The notes under the pieces were generated by a model. It did no database searches. It was not told the origin of the DNA and worked only from the letters and a program-made list of their open reading frames with translations. From PSRF01 sp051000815 (GTDB lineage Bacteria; Acidobacteriota; Blastocatellia; Pyrinomonadales; Pyrinomonadaceae), in NCBI GenBank assembly GCA_051000815.1, contig JBPCNX010000013.1:32208-96207 (forward strand): a DNA stretch of 64,000 bases, given 5' to 3'. A program made the translations under genes and the position numbers. Of this stretch, positions 35,848 to 44,731 are shown piece by piece (the stretch's first letter is position 1; the number at the start of each line of letters is the position of its first letter).

Positions 35848-35873
35848 AACACTCGCTCCAAGATGGACGTGTC

Positions 35874-35956
35874 ATTGCCAATTGTCGATTTCCGATAGCC
35901 AATTGGCCGGGCCCGCAAGTGGTTAATCGGCAATCGGCAATTGCCAATCGGCAATC
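35874..35956. repeat. ATTGCCAATTG palindromic repeat
   Basis: ATTGCCAATTGTCGATTTCC (35874-35893) and CGATAGCCAATTGG, then ATCGGCAATCGGCAATTGCC (35926-35945) with ATCGGCAAT, make an inverted pair of the ATTGCCGATTGCCAATT family around GGCCGGGCCCGC. It lies in the divergent space between the DinB-like and EhpF-like genes. Confidence 0.8.
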
Positions 35957-36111
35957 CATCTTGGTTTTATGCGAATGGATCGAGTTTCCGTTTGCTGGAT
36001 TTTTGGCAACCGGCCGCCTTTCTTCTTACAGCCGTTATGTTTTGAAAACCTCCTCTGCTATTTTAACGTTTAAAGATCGACAGATTCAGGCCAGTCAGTT
36101 CACCGAAGCAA

Positions 36112-37200
36112 ATGTCCACTGCCGAAACCACGCTGCAAGCGAACATCAAACACGTGCGCGAAACTCTCGATGCTTGGGTTCGCGAGGTAGTTCAATGGCA
36201 TTTCGATCCCGCAACGGGCTGTCCCTTCTGGCTGGGTTACGCCGGTAAGCTTGGCTGGGATCCGCGCCAGGAGATTCACACCTATGACGACCTGGCACGG
36301 CTTGGTCCGTTCCAGGATGAATGGCTCCGTGGTGGTCCCGTACGACGCTGGGTGCCGAAAGGCTATTCAGGCAGACCGATCTTTACCTTCGAAACGGGCG
36401 GCAGCACCGGTGTCCCGAAGTCCCGGATCAACATCGAAGACTTTCGGCTGGATTACGAAGCTTTCAGCCCAACCCTGCCCGATGAGTTTTTTCCCAAAGG
36501 CTCTGACTGGTTATCGTTGGGCCCCACTGGTCCCCGTCGCTTGCGTCTGGCAATCGAACATTTGGCTCAGTTTCGCGGCGGCATTTGTTTCATGATCGAC
36601 CTCGATCCGCGCTGGGTAATCAAACTGCTGAAGATGGGCCAGCCGAAAATGGCGGAACAATACAAACAACACGTGATCGAGCAGGGACTGACGCTACTGC
36701 GTGCACATGACAACATTCGCTGCCTCTTTACGACGCCCAAACTCCTCGAAGCACTTTGCGAAAGAGTGTCTCTGAAGAAGCTCGGCATCACGGGCGTCTT
36801 CTGCGGCGGCACGGAAATGACACCACAGTTTCATCGCTTTGCAGTGGAGGAACTGTTGGAGGGCGCCTACTTTGCGCCAACCTATGGCAACACATTGATG
36901 GGACTCGCGGTGCACAAACCGCGGCTCGCTGACGATAACTTCGCGGTGATCTATTATCCGCCCATCCCGCGCGCGATGATCGAAGTTGTGGATCCGGACA
37001 ACCCGGACCACGTGGTTGAATATGGCGAAACGGGACGAGTGCGCTTGACGACGCTGACTAAGGAGTTCTTCATGCCACGTTTTCTCGAGCGCGATGAGGC
37101 CGAACGTGAACCGCCATGCGAGCTTTATCCCTGGGATGGCGTGCGCAACGTAAGACCGTTTTCGAGATTCCAGTCGACCGTTGTTGAGGGGGTTTACTAA
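36112..37200 (+). CDS. EhpF/PaaK-like acyl-adenylating enzyme
   Basis: A 362-residue member of the ANL (adenylate-forming) superfamily with only the large N-terminal domain. The P-loop-like FETGGSTGVPKS (about 102-113) and a later YGNTLMGLAVH / YGETGRVRLTTL region match PaaK-like enzymes. The flexible C-terminal lid domain is missing, as in EhpF from the griseoluteic acid cluster, which activates a carboxylate for reduction. The next gene encodes an aldehyde dehydrogenase, the partner type (EhpG) in that system. Hence it probably adenylates a carboxylic acid; the substrate is unknown and no phenazine genes are present. Confidence 0.72.
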   Translation: MSTAETTLQANIKHVRETLDAWVREVVQWHFDPATGCPFWLGYAGKLGWDPRQEIHTYDDLARLGPFQDEWLRGGPVRRWVPKGYSGRPIFTFETGGSTGVPKSRINIEDFRLDYEAFSPTLPDEFFPKGSDWLSLGPTGPRRLRLAIEHLAQFRGGICFMIDLDPRWVIKLLKMGQPKMAEQYKQHVIEQGLTLLRAHDNIRCLFTTPKLLEALCERVSLKKLGITGVFCGGTEMTPQFHRFAVEELLEGAYFAPTYGNTLMGLAVHKPRLADDNFAVIYYPPIPRAMIEVVDPDNPDHVVEYGETGRVRLTTLTKEFFMPRFLERDEAEREPPCELYPWDGVRNVRPFSRFQSTVVEGVY

Positions 37201-37201
37201 C

Positions 37202-37334
37202 TTAAGCCGCGGATACGCGCGGATGTACGCGGATCAGGAACTGATCGGATGGTTATCCAGATGTATAAGACAGAATATGAGCAGGCCGACTGGTTGATGT
37301 CTTATCCGCGTGTTTCCGCGTTAATCCGCGGCCA
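37202..37334. repeat. CCGCGGATTACGCGGAT palindromic repeat, copy 1
   Basis: Left arm TTAAGCCGCGGATACGCGCG (37202-37221) and right arm ATCCGCGTGTTTCCGCGTTA (37304-37323) with ATCCGCGGCC are imperfect inverted copies around a 70-bp centre. Related copies are at 40185-40297, 50947-51065, 59572-59656 and 60128-60205. Confidence 0.8.
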
Positions 37335-37352
37335 ATATTCCTAGGATTGAAA

Positions 37353-38777
37353 ATGCTAAGCATCCCCATATTGCGCAAAGGTGAGCCCTACAAGAGCCTC
37401 GACGTCGCTCGCGTGCCGCATCACCGCACCCGCAAGCCGTTCGTTGAAATCAGTCAGGCCAACAGCGGCTTGATCCGACGCGACCTCCGCGATCAGCAAA
37501 CCGGGAGAGACAGACTTGCGGCACTTACGACTGCGGAGTTGGTTGAAATCTGCGTGCGCGCCGCCGACTACTTCGCTAACGATTCCCTGCCCCTCGGCGA
37601 CACCACGCAGACTCCGGACGATTATGTGAGTCAGGTTTCGGCAACCACCGGAATGCCATTCGTCCTCGCGCGAAATAATATGGGAAAGATTCGGGGTGTG
37701 CTTGGCGAGGTTGGCAACGTACTGAACGGCCTGACCAGGAACATCGCCTGGGAAGTGCTTGATACCGGATTCGGCGAGATTGATGGTCAGGTGCTGAGTT
37801 TCTATCCTCGAGCACACTCCCTCGGAGTCGTATTGCCCAGTAATTCCCCTGGAGTACATTCGCTTTGGATCCCGGCAGTGCCACTAAAAATCCCCCTGGT
37901 CTTAAAGCCCGGAAGTGCTGAACCGTGGACACCATTTCGCATTATTCAGGCTCTGATAAAGGCCGGCGCTCCTCGCGAAGCTTTTAGTTTCTATCCGGCA
38001 GATCACGCAGGCGCCGGAGAGATTTTGAGAAACTGCGGCCGCGGGATGATATTTGGAGACGCGTCATCAACCAGTATCTGGAGCAACGATCCGCGAATCG
38101 AAATCCATGGTCCCGGATTCAGCAAGGTCGTCATCGGCGAAGATTGTATCGACGACTGGGAAAAATATCTCGATGTCATGGCACGATCTATAGCTGACAA
38201 TGGCGGTCGTTCATGCATCAACGCTTCGGGAATCTGGGTGACGCGCCACGCCGAGAAAATCAGTGAAGCTCTGGCGGAACGTCTGGCAGAAATAGTTCCG
38301 CGTCCTTCTGATGATGACAAAGCGCAGCTCGCGCCCTTCGCCGATCCCAACGTCGCCGCTCGCATCTCTCAAATGATTGATCAGGGTTTGACTAATCCGG
38401 GAGCCCGCGAAGTGACAGCGTCATATCGAACCGGTCAACGGCTGGCTACCCAACAGGATTCGTCCTATTTGTTGCCGACCATTGTGCTCTGTGAAGATGC
38501 TGAGCATCCGCTCGCCAACAAGGAGTTCATGTTTCCCTTTGCCAGCGTTGTCACTGCCAGGCAAGACCAGATTCCGGAAGTACTGGGACCAAGTCTTGTC
38601 GTCACCGCTATCACGTCAGATCCCAAACTCATTAGAAAGTTGGTTAACTCCCCAAATGTGGATCGCCTGAACGTAGGTCCTGTGCCCACGAGTCACGTTA
38701 GCTGGGACCAACCGCATGAAGGCAATCTTTTCGAACACCTGTACGCGCGCCGCGCGTTCCAGCGGGCAGTTGCTTGA
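37353..38777 (+). CDS. Aldehyde dehydrogenase / acyl reductase (EhpG-like)
   Basis: A 474-residue aldehyde dehydrogenase-superfamily protein. The catalytic cysteine is in NGGRSCINAS (about 290), with LKPGSAEPWTPF for the NAD(P)-binding region and a MIFGDASST loop. It lacks the usual FTGS motif and general-base glutamate context of oxidising ALDHs, fitting a reductase acting on an activated acyl. Paired with the adjacent adenylating enzyme it would reduce an acyl-AMP to an aldehyde, a two-protein carboxylate reductase. ATG 37353 has AGGA upstream; a TTG two codons earlier is also possible. Confidence 0.75.
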   Translation: MLSIPILRKGEPYKSLDVARVPHHRTRKPFVEISQANSGLIRRDLRDQQTGRDRLAALTTAELVEICVRAADYFANDSLPLGDTTQTPDDYVSQVSATTGMPFVLARNNMGKIRGVLGEVGNVLNGLTRNIAWEVLDTGFGEIDGQVLSFYPRAHSLGVVLPSNSPGVHSLWIPAVPLKIPLVLKPGSAEPWTPFRIIQALIKAGAPREAFSFYPADHAGAGEILRNCGRGMIFGDASSTSIWSNDPRIEIHGPGFSKVVIGEDCIDDWEKYLDVMARSIADNGGRSCINASGIWVTRHAEKISEALAERLAEIVPRPSDDDKAQLAPFADPNVAARISQMIDQGLTNPGAREVTASYRTGQRLATQQDSSYLLPTIVLCEDAEHPLANKEFMFPFASVVTARQDQIPEVLGPSLVVTAITSDPKLIRKLVNSPNVDRLNVGPVPTSHVSWDQPHEGNLFEHLYARRAFQRAVA

Positions 38778-38797
38778 GTTGCAGCTGTCCCATTGTC

Positions 38798-38866
38798 TGT
38801 AGGGGCGTCCCTCCGCGGGCGAGCCAGACTCGCGGGAGGGGGCGCCCACGGAGAGATGCCCCTACA
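38798..38866. repeat. TGTAGGGGCG inverted repeat
   Basis: TGTAGGGGCGTCCCTCCG (38798-38815) and CGGAGAGATGCCCCTACA (38849-38866) pair with three mismatches, with a nested CGCGGG/CCCGCG-like stem between them. Single copy of this type in the window. Confidence 0.75.
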
Positions 38867-38893
38867 ACTTAGTTAGAGCACTACGGTTGAGTT

Positions 38894-40207
38894 GTGAAGA
38901 TTCTCTATCTCACAGGCGGGGCCGGGCAGATGTATTGCGGGAGTTGCCTGCGCGACAACGCCCTTGCTGCGGAACTGATCTCCCGCGGCCACGATGTCAC
39001 GCTGCTTCCCATCTACACGCCAACACTGACAGATGAACCGAATGTTAGTAATGACAAAGTCTTCTTTGGCGGCATCAGTGTTTACCTCGAACAGTATCTG
39101 CCCTTCTTTCGCAAGTCGCCGCGCTGGATCGATCGCTTATGGGACGCCAGGCCGATACTTCAATTAGCTTCACGACGCTCAATCTCAACAAGTCCGAAGA
39201 TGCTTGGCGAGTTGACGGTTTCAATGCTGAAGGGTGAGAACGGTTTTCAGCAAAAAGAAATCGCGAAACTCCTCGAGTGGCTAAGGCACGAGGCTGCTCC
39301 CGACGTAATCAGTTTGCCTTACTCGCTATTGCTGGGGTTGGCGAAACCAATAAAGGAGGCCCTCGGCCGTCCTATCTGCTGCACGCTACAGGGCGAGGAT
39401 CTCTTCCTTGAGGGTTTGCAGGAGCCTTATCACGGCGAGGCCATTAGCCTGATTCAGGAAAATGTGAAACACGTCGATGCGTTTATTTCAGTGAGTGACT
39501 ATTACGCCGCCTTCATGCCGACCTATTTGAACATTCCCAGAGAGAAAATTCGCGTTGTGCCTTTAGGGATCAATTTGCAGGGTTATGAAGCGCGGCCGGC
39601 GCAACGATCGGGACCTTTCACGATAGGCTTCTTCGCGCGAGTGGCTCCAGAGAAAGGACTGCACGTCCTGGCCGACGCCTACCGCTTGCTGCGCACCAGC
39701 GGTAAGTTACCCGCGGCCCGGCTGGAAGCCGCCGGCTACATGGGTCCGGAGCACAAGAAATACCTGAGTGAGATCGAAGCTGGAATGAAAGCATCCAGCC
39801 TCGGTGACGAGTTTCGTTACCACGGTGTTCTGGATCGGGAACAGAAAATCGACTTTCTGAGAAAACTCGACGTGCTCTCCGTGCCCGCGACGTACGACGA
39901 GCCGAAGGGAATGTTTTTACTTGAAGCGATGGCATGTGGTGTCCCGGTGGTGCAACCGCGACGAGGCGCGTTTACGGAGATTGTAGAAAAGACAGGTGGT
40001 GGGCTGCTCGTTAAGAAGGATGACGTGCAAAGTCTTGGTGAGGGACTGTTGCAACTCTTTCACGATCCAGCTCTGGGAGAGAAACTGGGCAGAAGTGGTT
40101 TGCAGAAAGTTCACGAGCACTACAGCGTGGGCCGCATGGCTGATCGCGCACTTGAAGCCTATGAAAGCGTAACTACGAAAGAACTAGCCGCGAATGTACG
40201 CGGATAA
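38894..40207 (+). CDS. GT4-type glycosyltransferase
   Basis: A 437-residue GT-B glycosyltransferase. The N-terminal domain begins MKILYLTGGAGQM; the C-terminal domain has GFFARVAPEKGLHVL (acceptor/nucleotide-sugar region) and the E-x7-E motif in EPKGMFLLEAMACGVP. It would transfer a sugar from a nucleotide donor; the acceptor is unknown. It starts with GTG 38894. The last codons (LAANVRG) and the stop are supplied by a palindromic repeat. It lies between the carboxylate-reduction pair and an ABC transporter in the same direction. Confidence 0.85.
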   Translation: MKILYLTGGAGQMYCGSCLRDNALAAELISRGHDVTLLPIYTPTLTDEPNVSNDKVFFGGISVYLEQYLPFFRKSPRWIDRLWDARPILQLASRRSISTSPKMLGELTVSMLKGENGFQQKEIAKLLEWLRHEAAPDVISLPYSLLLGLAKPIKEALGRPICCTLQGEDLFLEGLQEPYHGEAISLIQENVKHVDAFISVSDYYAAFMPTYLNIPREKIRVVPLGINLQGYEARPAQRSGPFTIGFFARVAPEKGLHVLADAYRLLRTSGKLPAARLEAAGYMGPEHKKYLSEIEAGMKASSLGDEFRYHGVLDREQKIDFLRKLDVLSVPATYDEPKGMFLLEAMACGVPVVQPRRGAFTEIVEKTGGGLLVKKDDVQSLGEGLLQLFHDPALGEKLGRSGLQKVHEHYSVGRMADRALEAYESVTTKELAANVRG

Positions 40208-40297
40208 CGCGGATCAGAAAAGTAGGAGAATGCACTCAACTGGGCTTGTTTAGTGGTTTCTTTAATCCGCGTTCATCCGCGCAAATCCGCGGCTTAA
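40185..40297. repeat. CCGCGGATTACGCGGAT palindromic repeat, copy 2, including a stop codon
   Basis: TAGCCGCGAATGTACGCGGA (40185-40204) continuing TAACGCGGATCAG, and TTAATCCGCGTTCATCCGCG (40262-40281) continuing CAAATCCGCGGCTTA, are inverted arms. The left arm lies in the coding sequence of the glycosyltransferase and contains its stop codon. Confidence 0.82.
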
Positions 40298-40316
40298 TTG
40301 TTTGGAGGTTTTTCGT

Positions 40317-40988
40317 TTGCTGAAGGTTGAGAACGTTTCCAAGGAATACCCATCTCCCCGAGGGATGCTCAGCATAGTTTCTGACGTCTCACTCACTCTC
40401 TCGCGCGGTGACGCTGTCTCGATCATGGGTCCCTCCGGCAGCGGGAAAAGCACCCTGCTGTACATGATGGGCGCGCTGGAGCCGCCCAGCTACGGAACAA
40501 TCATGCTCGACGGCCAGAATCCGTTTCAACTGGAAGAGAAAGCACTTGCCGCATTCAGAAACAAGGAGATCGGCTTTGTCTTCCAGGACCATTGTCTGCT
40601 TCCACAGTGTTCAGTGCTGGAGAATGTTTTAACGCCGACCCTCGTGGCGAGGACCGAATCCAACGGCGACTCGGCAGGGCGCGCGCGCACCTTGCTGGAA
40701 CACGTAGGCCTGGGCGATCGACTCGATCACCGGCCTGCCAAACTTTCCGGCGGCGAAAAGCAGCGCGTTTCCCTGGCGCGAGCTTTGATCACCAAACCGC
40801 AACTGCTCTTATGTGACGAACCAACCGGCAATCTCGATCATAAGTCCGCTGAAGTAGTAGCTTCGCTCCTTCTGGAATTGCATCAAGAGCAGCAGACAAT
40901 TCTGGTGGTCGTTACCCATAACGCCGAACTTGCAGCCCGCTTCCCCACCCGATTTGAATTAACCGATCAGCAGCTGAGGCAGTGGTAA
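40317..40988 (+). CDS. ABC transporter ATP-binding protein (LolD/MacB type)
   Basis: A 223-residue nucleotide-binding subunit with Walker A GPSGSGKST (38-46), Q-loop Q90, signature LSGGEKQR (143-150), Walker B LLLCDEP (163-169) and an H-loop VVTHN. It belongs to the group that energises FtsX-fold permeases (LolD, MacB). Start: TTG 40317, eight bases after GGAGG; the longer frame from 40302 would place that GGAGG inside the gene. Its stop overlaps the permease start (TAATG). Confidence 0.93.
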   Translation: MLKVENVSKEYPSPRGMLSIVSDVSLTLSRGDAVSIMGPSGSGKSTLLYMMGALEPPSYGTIMLDGQNPFQLEEKALAAFRNKEIGFVFQDHCLLPQCSVLENVLTPTLVARTESNGDSAGRARTLLEHVGLGDRLDHRPAKLSGGEKQRVSLARALITKPQLLLCDEPTGNLDHKSAEVVASLLLELHQEQQTILVVVTHNAELAARFPTRFELTDQQLRQW

Positions 40989-43900
40989 TGCAAACGTCCC
41001 AGCTCGTCAGACGCAATCTTGCCTATTACTGGCGCACAAATCTTGCCGTCGTACTGGGAGTTGCAACCGCGGTGGCAGTGTTGGCTGGAGCATTGCTCGT
41101 AGGCGACTCGGTGCGAGCGAGCCTCCGTGATCTATTCCTACAGCGACTGGGAAACACAACTCATGTAATCACCGCGCCGGGATTCTTTCGCGAGCAGCTT
41201 GCGGCCGACATCCAGACTCACGAACAATTTGCGACCGGCGGATTTGCGGCCGCGTGTCCGATGATTGAGCTGGAAGGAACGGTCTCGCATGAAGCGAGCA
41301 AGCGACGCGGTTCGGGAATTCGTGTCTATGGAGTTGATGAGAGGTTTTGGAAATTCCATGGGCTTGCCGCGAGCGCGCCGGGCAATCGTGACGTTCTCTT
41401 AAGCGAGAGTTTAGCGAATGAGTTAGGCGCGAGCGTTGGCGACTCACTGGTGGTTCGCGTTGAAAAGCTATCCGACATTCCCATTGAGTCGTTGCACAGT
41501 CGGAAAGAGGATCCTGGAAGCACACTGCGTTTGACCGTGCGGCAAACCCTCCCGGCCGAGAGCTTGGGTGAGTTCTCAATCCAACCGCAGCAAACCGGTG
41601 TTCGAGCCGTGTTTGTTCCGCTGAAGCTGCTACAGGAACAGATCAACCAGCCTGGTAAGGTTAACCTGATCCTGCTGTCGGAAACATCGCAGAAACACGG
41701 CGCTCCGGCGGCCGATACGGTGAACACAAATCTTGTACGGATTCTGAAAGAACGAGCTTCACTCGAAGACTATGGCATCAAGTTGCGTGTCGTTGGCGAC
41801 CCGCAAAGCATTGCAGTCGAACACGACAGCAAACTCCTAAGCGACTCTCTGGCGGCAACTGTGAGCAAGGCGGCGCCGGAATCGTGGCGGGAACTCCGGT
41901 TGCTTTCATATCTCGCCAACAAAATCACTTTTGGCGAGCGGTCGATTCCCTATTCTCTCGTTACCGGGATAGAGGACAAGGAAGAGTATCCGAGTCGATT
42001 TTCACCGACGCTCAAGGAGTCGGGCGAAAAGCTGTTCCCTGCCCTTGCGGATGGGCGGGTAGATTCAATGCTCCGCGATTTACCGGGCGAAAGCGCGACC
42101 GCTTTTCTTCCGATAATGCTCAACGAGTGGGCAGCCCTGGATCTTGGGGTGCGCAAGTTCGATTCTGTTTCGCTGGAATACTATCTCTGGCATGAAGGCG
42201 GCCGACTGGAAACTAAGTCAGAACGGTTTCTCGTCAAAGGCATCCTTCCGATGGAAGGCATCGTTGTTGACAGAGATTTGGTCCCGGAGTATCCGGGCAT
42301 TTCCGGAACGGAGAATCTGGCTGACTGGGACCCACCTTTTCCGGTGGACCTAACAAGCATACGGAAAAAGGACGAGGACTATTGGGACAAGTATAAGAGC
42401 GCTCCTAAAGCTTTCGTTCCGCTCGTGGTCGGCCAGGCACTTTGGGAATCTCGGTTTGGTAACCTGACCTCAATTCGCCTGATGCCAGACGACGAGTCGT
42501 CGATGGAAACTGCTCTGGAGGACTACGAGCAGAAATTAACAGCCGCTCTGGATCCGCAAGCGATGGGCTTCAGCGTAATTCCTGTGAGAGCACAGGGGCT
42601 CGAAGCTTCGCATGGCGCAACTGATTTCGGCGAATACTTTCTCTACTTCAGTTTTTTCCTGGTTATCTCAGCGCTGCTTTTAACCGCGCTCTTCTTCAAA
42701 CTCGGAGTCGAACAGCGGGTGCGGGAAATCGGTGTGCTTCAAGCAATGGGTTTTTCGGCGTCTCTATTGCGAAGAATCTTTCTCGGTGAAGGCATTGTCC
42801 TCGCCGTAATTGGCAGCGCGCTCGGCGTCGCCGGTGGCTTAGCTTACGGCCAACTCATAATGCTTGGCTTACGAACCTGGTGGGTCGATGCAGTCGGAAC
42901 TACCAGCCTCGCCCTGCATGTCTCGCCAGTTTCGCTTTTGCTAGGCGCGCTGGGAGGGATTTTTGCGGCACTCATCTGCGTGCTGGTCACGCTAAGGCAA
43001 TTGGGCAAAGCGTCAACGCGGAGTCTGCTGTCAGGCGTCGTGACCGAGATAGACGTGGGGAAAGCGGGACGGGGAGACGGGGTGATGAGGAGAGGGAGGG
43101 ACGCGACGACACGAGAACTCGGAGAAACGGCGACTCAGGAACGCGGCGACGCGCGGAAGAAGTCTCCGCGTCACCGGGTCTCCCTGTCACCGCGTCTTCT
43201 TGTTGCATTCGTAATCACACTCCTCGGCCTTACGCTATTGCTTCTGGCAGCCCTCAAGGCGATCGGACAAACGCCCGGCTTCTTTGGTGGTGGATTGCTG
43301 CTGCTCGTCGCGTTGCTCTGTTACCAATCTGTGTGGCTGCGTCGTGGAAACGCCAGATCAATCCTGGGAGCAGGCTGGTGGCCTCTGTCGCGGCTGGGAT
43401 TTCGCAACGCGACTTCTCGTCCCGGACGCAGCGTGCTTTGCATTGCACTGATTGCTTCCGCATCGTTCATTATCGTTGCGGTAGATGCGTTCAGGCATCG
43501 CGAGGGAACGGTGGCGTTGGAACGAAAGTCAGGCAGCGGCGGCTTTCCCCTGATGGCAGAATCATTGCTACCCATTGTCCATGATCCGAATGCACAAGCG
43601 GGAAAGGAAGCGCTCAACATTGCAGACGATGCGGCCTCGTCGCTTGCCGGTGTTAAGTTCGAACGATTCCGCGTTCGACCCGGCGACGACGCCAGTTGCC
43701 TCAATCTCTATCAACCACGCAATCCCAAGATAATCGCGCCCCGCGGAGATTTCGTTCAAAGCGGCCGCTTCGCATTCGCGAGTTCAATTGCGTCCACTAA
43801 CGAAGAGAAAACAAACCCCTGGTGGCTTCTCAATCGAGAATTTGGAGATGGCGCAATTCCGTTCGTCGCTGATGCCAACTCGGCGACGTATGTCTTGCAT

Positions 43901-44557
43901 GTCAAGTTGGGTGAGGATCTCATATTGCCGGCCGGGCAGCGTCTGCGTTTAGTAGGCACACTTGCCAACAGCGTGCTGCAAAGCGAATTGATAATTTCTG
44001 AAACTAACTTTCTACGCCTGTTCCCCGAACAAGAAGGCTCCCGGCTATTTTTGATCGATGCACCAGCGGATAAGTCAGCGGCCGTCGCCGCCCGTCTCGA
44101 AGAGCGCCTTTCGGATTTCGGTCTTGACGTAGTGCCCACGAGTGAACGGCTGGCAAATTTTCATCGCGTCGAAAACACATACCTCTCGACCTTTCAGATG
44201 TTGGGTGGGTTGGGTTTGATTCTGGGCACTTTGGGAATGGGGGCTGTTTTGTTGCGCAATGTGCTCGAACGAAAACGAGAACTCGCACTCTTGAGGGCTG
44301 TTGGTTACAACTCGCGTCACTTCGCGCTGATGGTGATTGCTGAAAACACCTTCCTCCTGTTATGTGGAATTGTGACTGGCGTCGTTTGTGCACTGCTGGC
44401 CATCGCGCCGGTATTTTTTGAACGAGGCGGACGCGTGCCGGGCCCTTCTCTGGGCTTCCTGCTGCTTGCGGTATTAGTATCAGGCCTGACCGCATCCATC
44501 GTGGCAACCTGGGCGACCCTTAAATCGCCATTACTGCCGGCGCTGAGGGCGGAATGA
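40988..44557 (+). CDS. FtsX-like ABC permease with an in-frame repeat-derived insertion
   Basis: A 1,189-residue permease with two FtsX/MacB-type modules. The first transmembrane helix (about 10-35) leads into a long periplasmic domain (about 40-540); three helices follow (about 550-680, FSFFLVISALLLTALFFKLG); further helices (about 735-800), a second periplasmic region and three C-terminal helices end the protein. This is the type of permease that works by mechanotransmission, as in MacB and LolCE, together with the ATPase upstream. A basic, low-complexity stretch at about 690-735 corresponds to palindromic repeat DNA (43068-43188) and looks inserted. ATG 40988 overlaps the ATPase stop. Confidence 0.88.
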   Translation: MQTSQLVRRNLAYYWRTNLAVVLGVATAVAVLAGALLVGDSVRASLRDLFLQRLGNTTHVITAPGFFREQLAADIQTHEQFATGGFAAACPMIELEGTVSHEASKRRGSGIRVYGVDERFWKFHGLAASAPGNRDVLLSESLANELGASVGDSLVVRVEKLSDIPIESLHSRKEDPGSTLRLTVRQTLPAESLGEFSIQPQQTGVRAVFVPLKLLQEQINQPGKVNLILLSETSQKHGAPAADTVNTNLVRILKERASLEDYGIKLRVVGDPQSIAVEHDSKLLSDSLAATVSKAAPESWRELRLLSYLANKITFGERSIPYSLVTGIEDKEEYPSRFSPTLKESGEKLFPALADGRVDSMLRDLPGESATAFLPIMLNEWAALDLGVRKFDSVSLEYYLWHEGGRLETKSERFLVKGILPMEGIVVDRDLVPEYPGISGTENLADWDPPFPVDLTSIRKKDEDYWDKYKSAPKAFVPLVVGQALWESRFGNLTSIRLMPDDESSMETALEDYEQKLTAALDPQAMGFSVIPVRAQGLEASHGATDFGEYFLYFSFFLVISALLLTALFFKLGVEQRVREIGVLQAMGFSASLLRRIFLGEGIVLAVIGSALGVAGGLAYGQLIMLGLRTWWVDAVGTTSLALHVSPVSLLLGALGGIFAALICVLVTLRQLGKASTRSLLSGVVTEIDVGKAGRGDGVMRRGRDATTRELGETATQERGDARKKSPRHRVSLSPRLLVAFVITLLGLTLLLLAALKAIGQTPGFFGGGLLLLVALLCYQSVWLRRGNARSILGAGWWPLSRLGFRNATSRPGRSVLCIALIASASFIIVAVDAFRHREGTVALERKSGSGGFPLMAESLLPIVHDPNAQAGKEALNIADDAASSLAGVKFERFRVRPGDDASCLNLYQPRNPKIIAPRGDFVQSGRFAFASSIASTNEEKTNPWWLLNREFGDGAIPFVADANSATYVLHVKLGEDLILPAGQRLRLVGTLANSVLQSELIISETNFLRLFPEQEGSRLFLIDAPADKSAAVAARLEERLSDFGLDVVPTSERLANFHRVENTYLSTFQMLGGLGLILGTLGMGAVLLRNVLERKRELALLRAVGYNSRHFALMVIAENTFLLLCGIVTGVVCALLAIAPVFFERGGRVPGPSLGFLLLAVLVSGLTASIVATWATLKSPLLPALRAE
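43068..43188. repeat. Palindromic repeat inside the ABC permease gene
   Basis: Arms GACGGGGAGACGGGGTGA (43068-43085) and TCACCGGGTCTCCCTGTC (43171-43188) are inverted with three mismatches, with CGCGGA...TCCGCG nested inside. The stretch between is rich in G/A and encodes a charged, low-complexity segment in frame with the permease. Its composition and symmetry match intergenic palindromes rather than coding sequence. Confidence 0.75.
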
Positions 44558-44608
44558 GAGGACGGCTCTCAGTCGGAAGTACCTCGGAGCAACGAAAATC
44601 TCATAGTC

Positions 44609-44677
44609 AGGAAGGCGGGCTTGCCCCCGCTTTTGGCTCGAATGCCACTCGATCGCCGGGGGTAGACCACCCTTCCT
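44609..44677. repeat. AGGAAGGCGGGC inverted repeat
   Basis: AGGAAGGCGGGCTTGCCCCCG and CGGGGGTAGACCACCCTTCCT are imperfect inverted arms separated by 28 bp, after the permease stop. It may end the ABC transcript. Confidence 0.7.
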
Positions 44678-44731
44678 AAATGCCAGTATTGCTCCGGAGT
44701 CATGTTATGTAACGAGGTCTGGAGACGACCA

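Noticed and set aside
42880..43584. A 234-residue plus-strand frame
   Set aside because: Overlaps the ABC permease in another frame; arginine-rich shadow composition.
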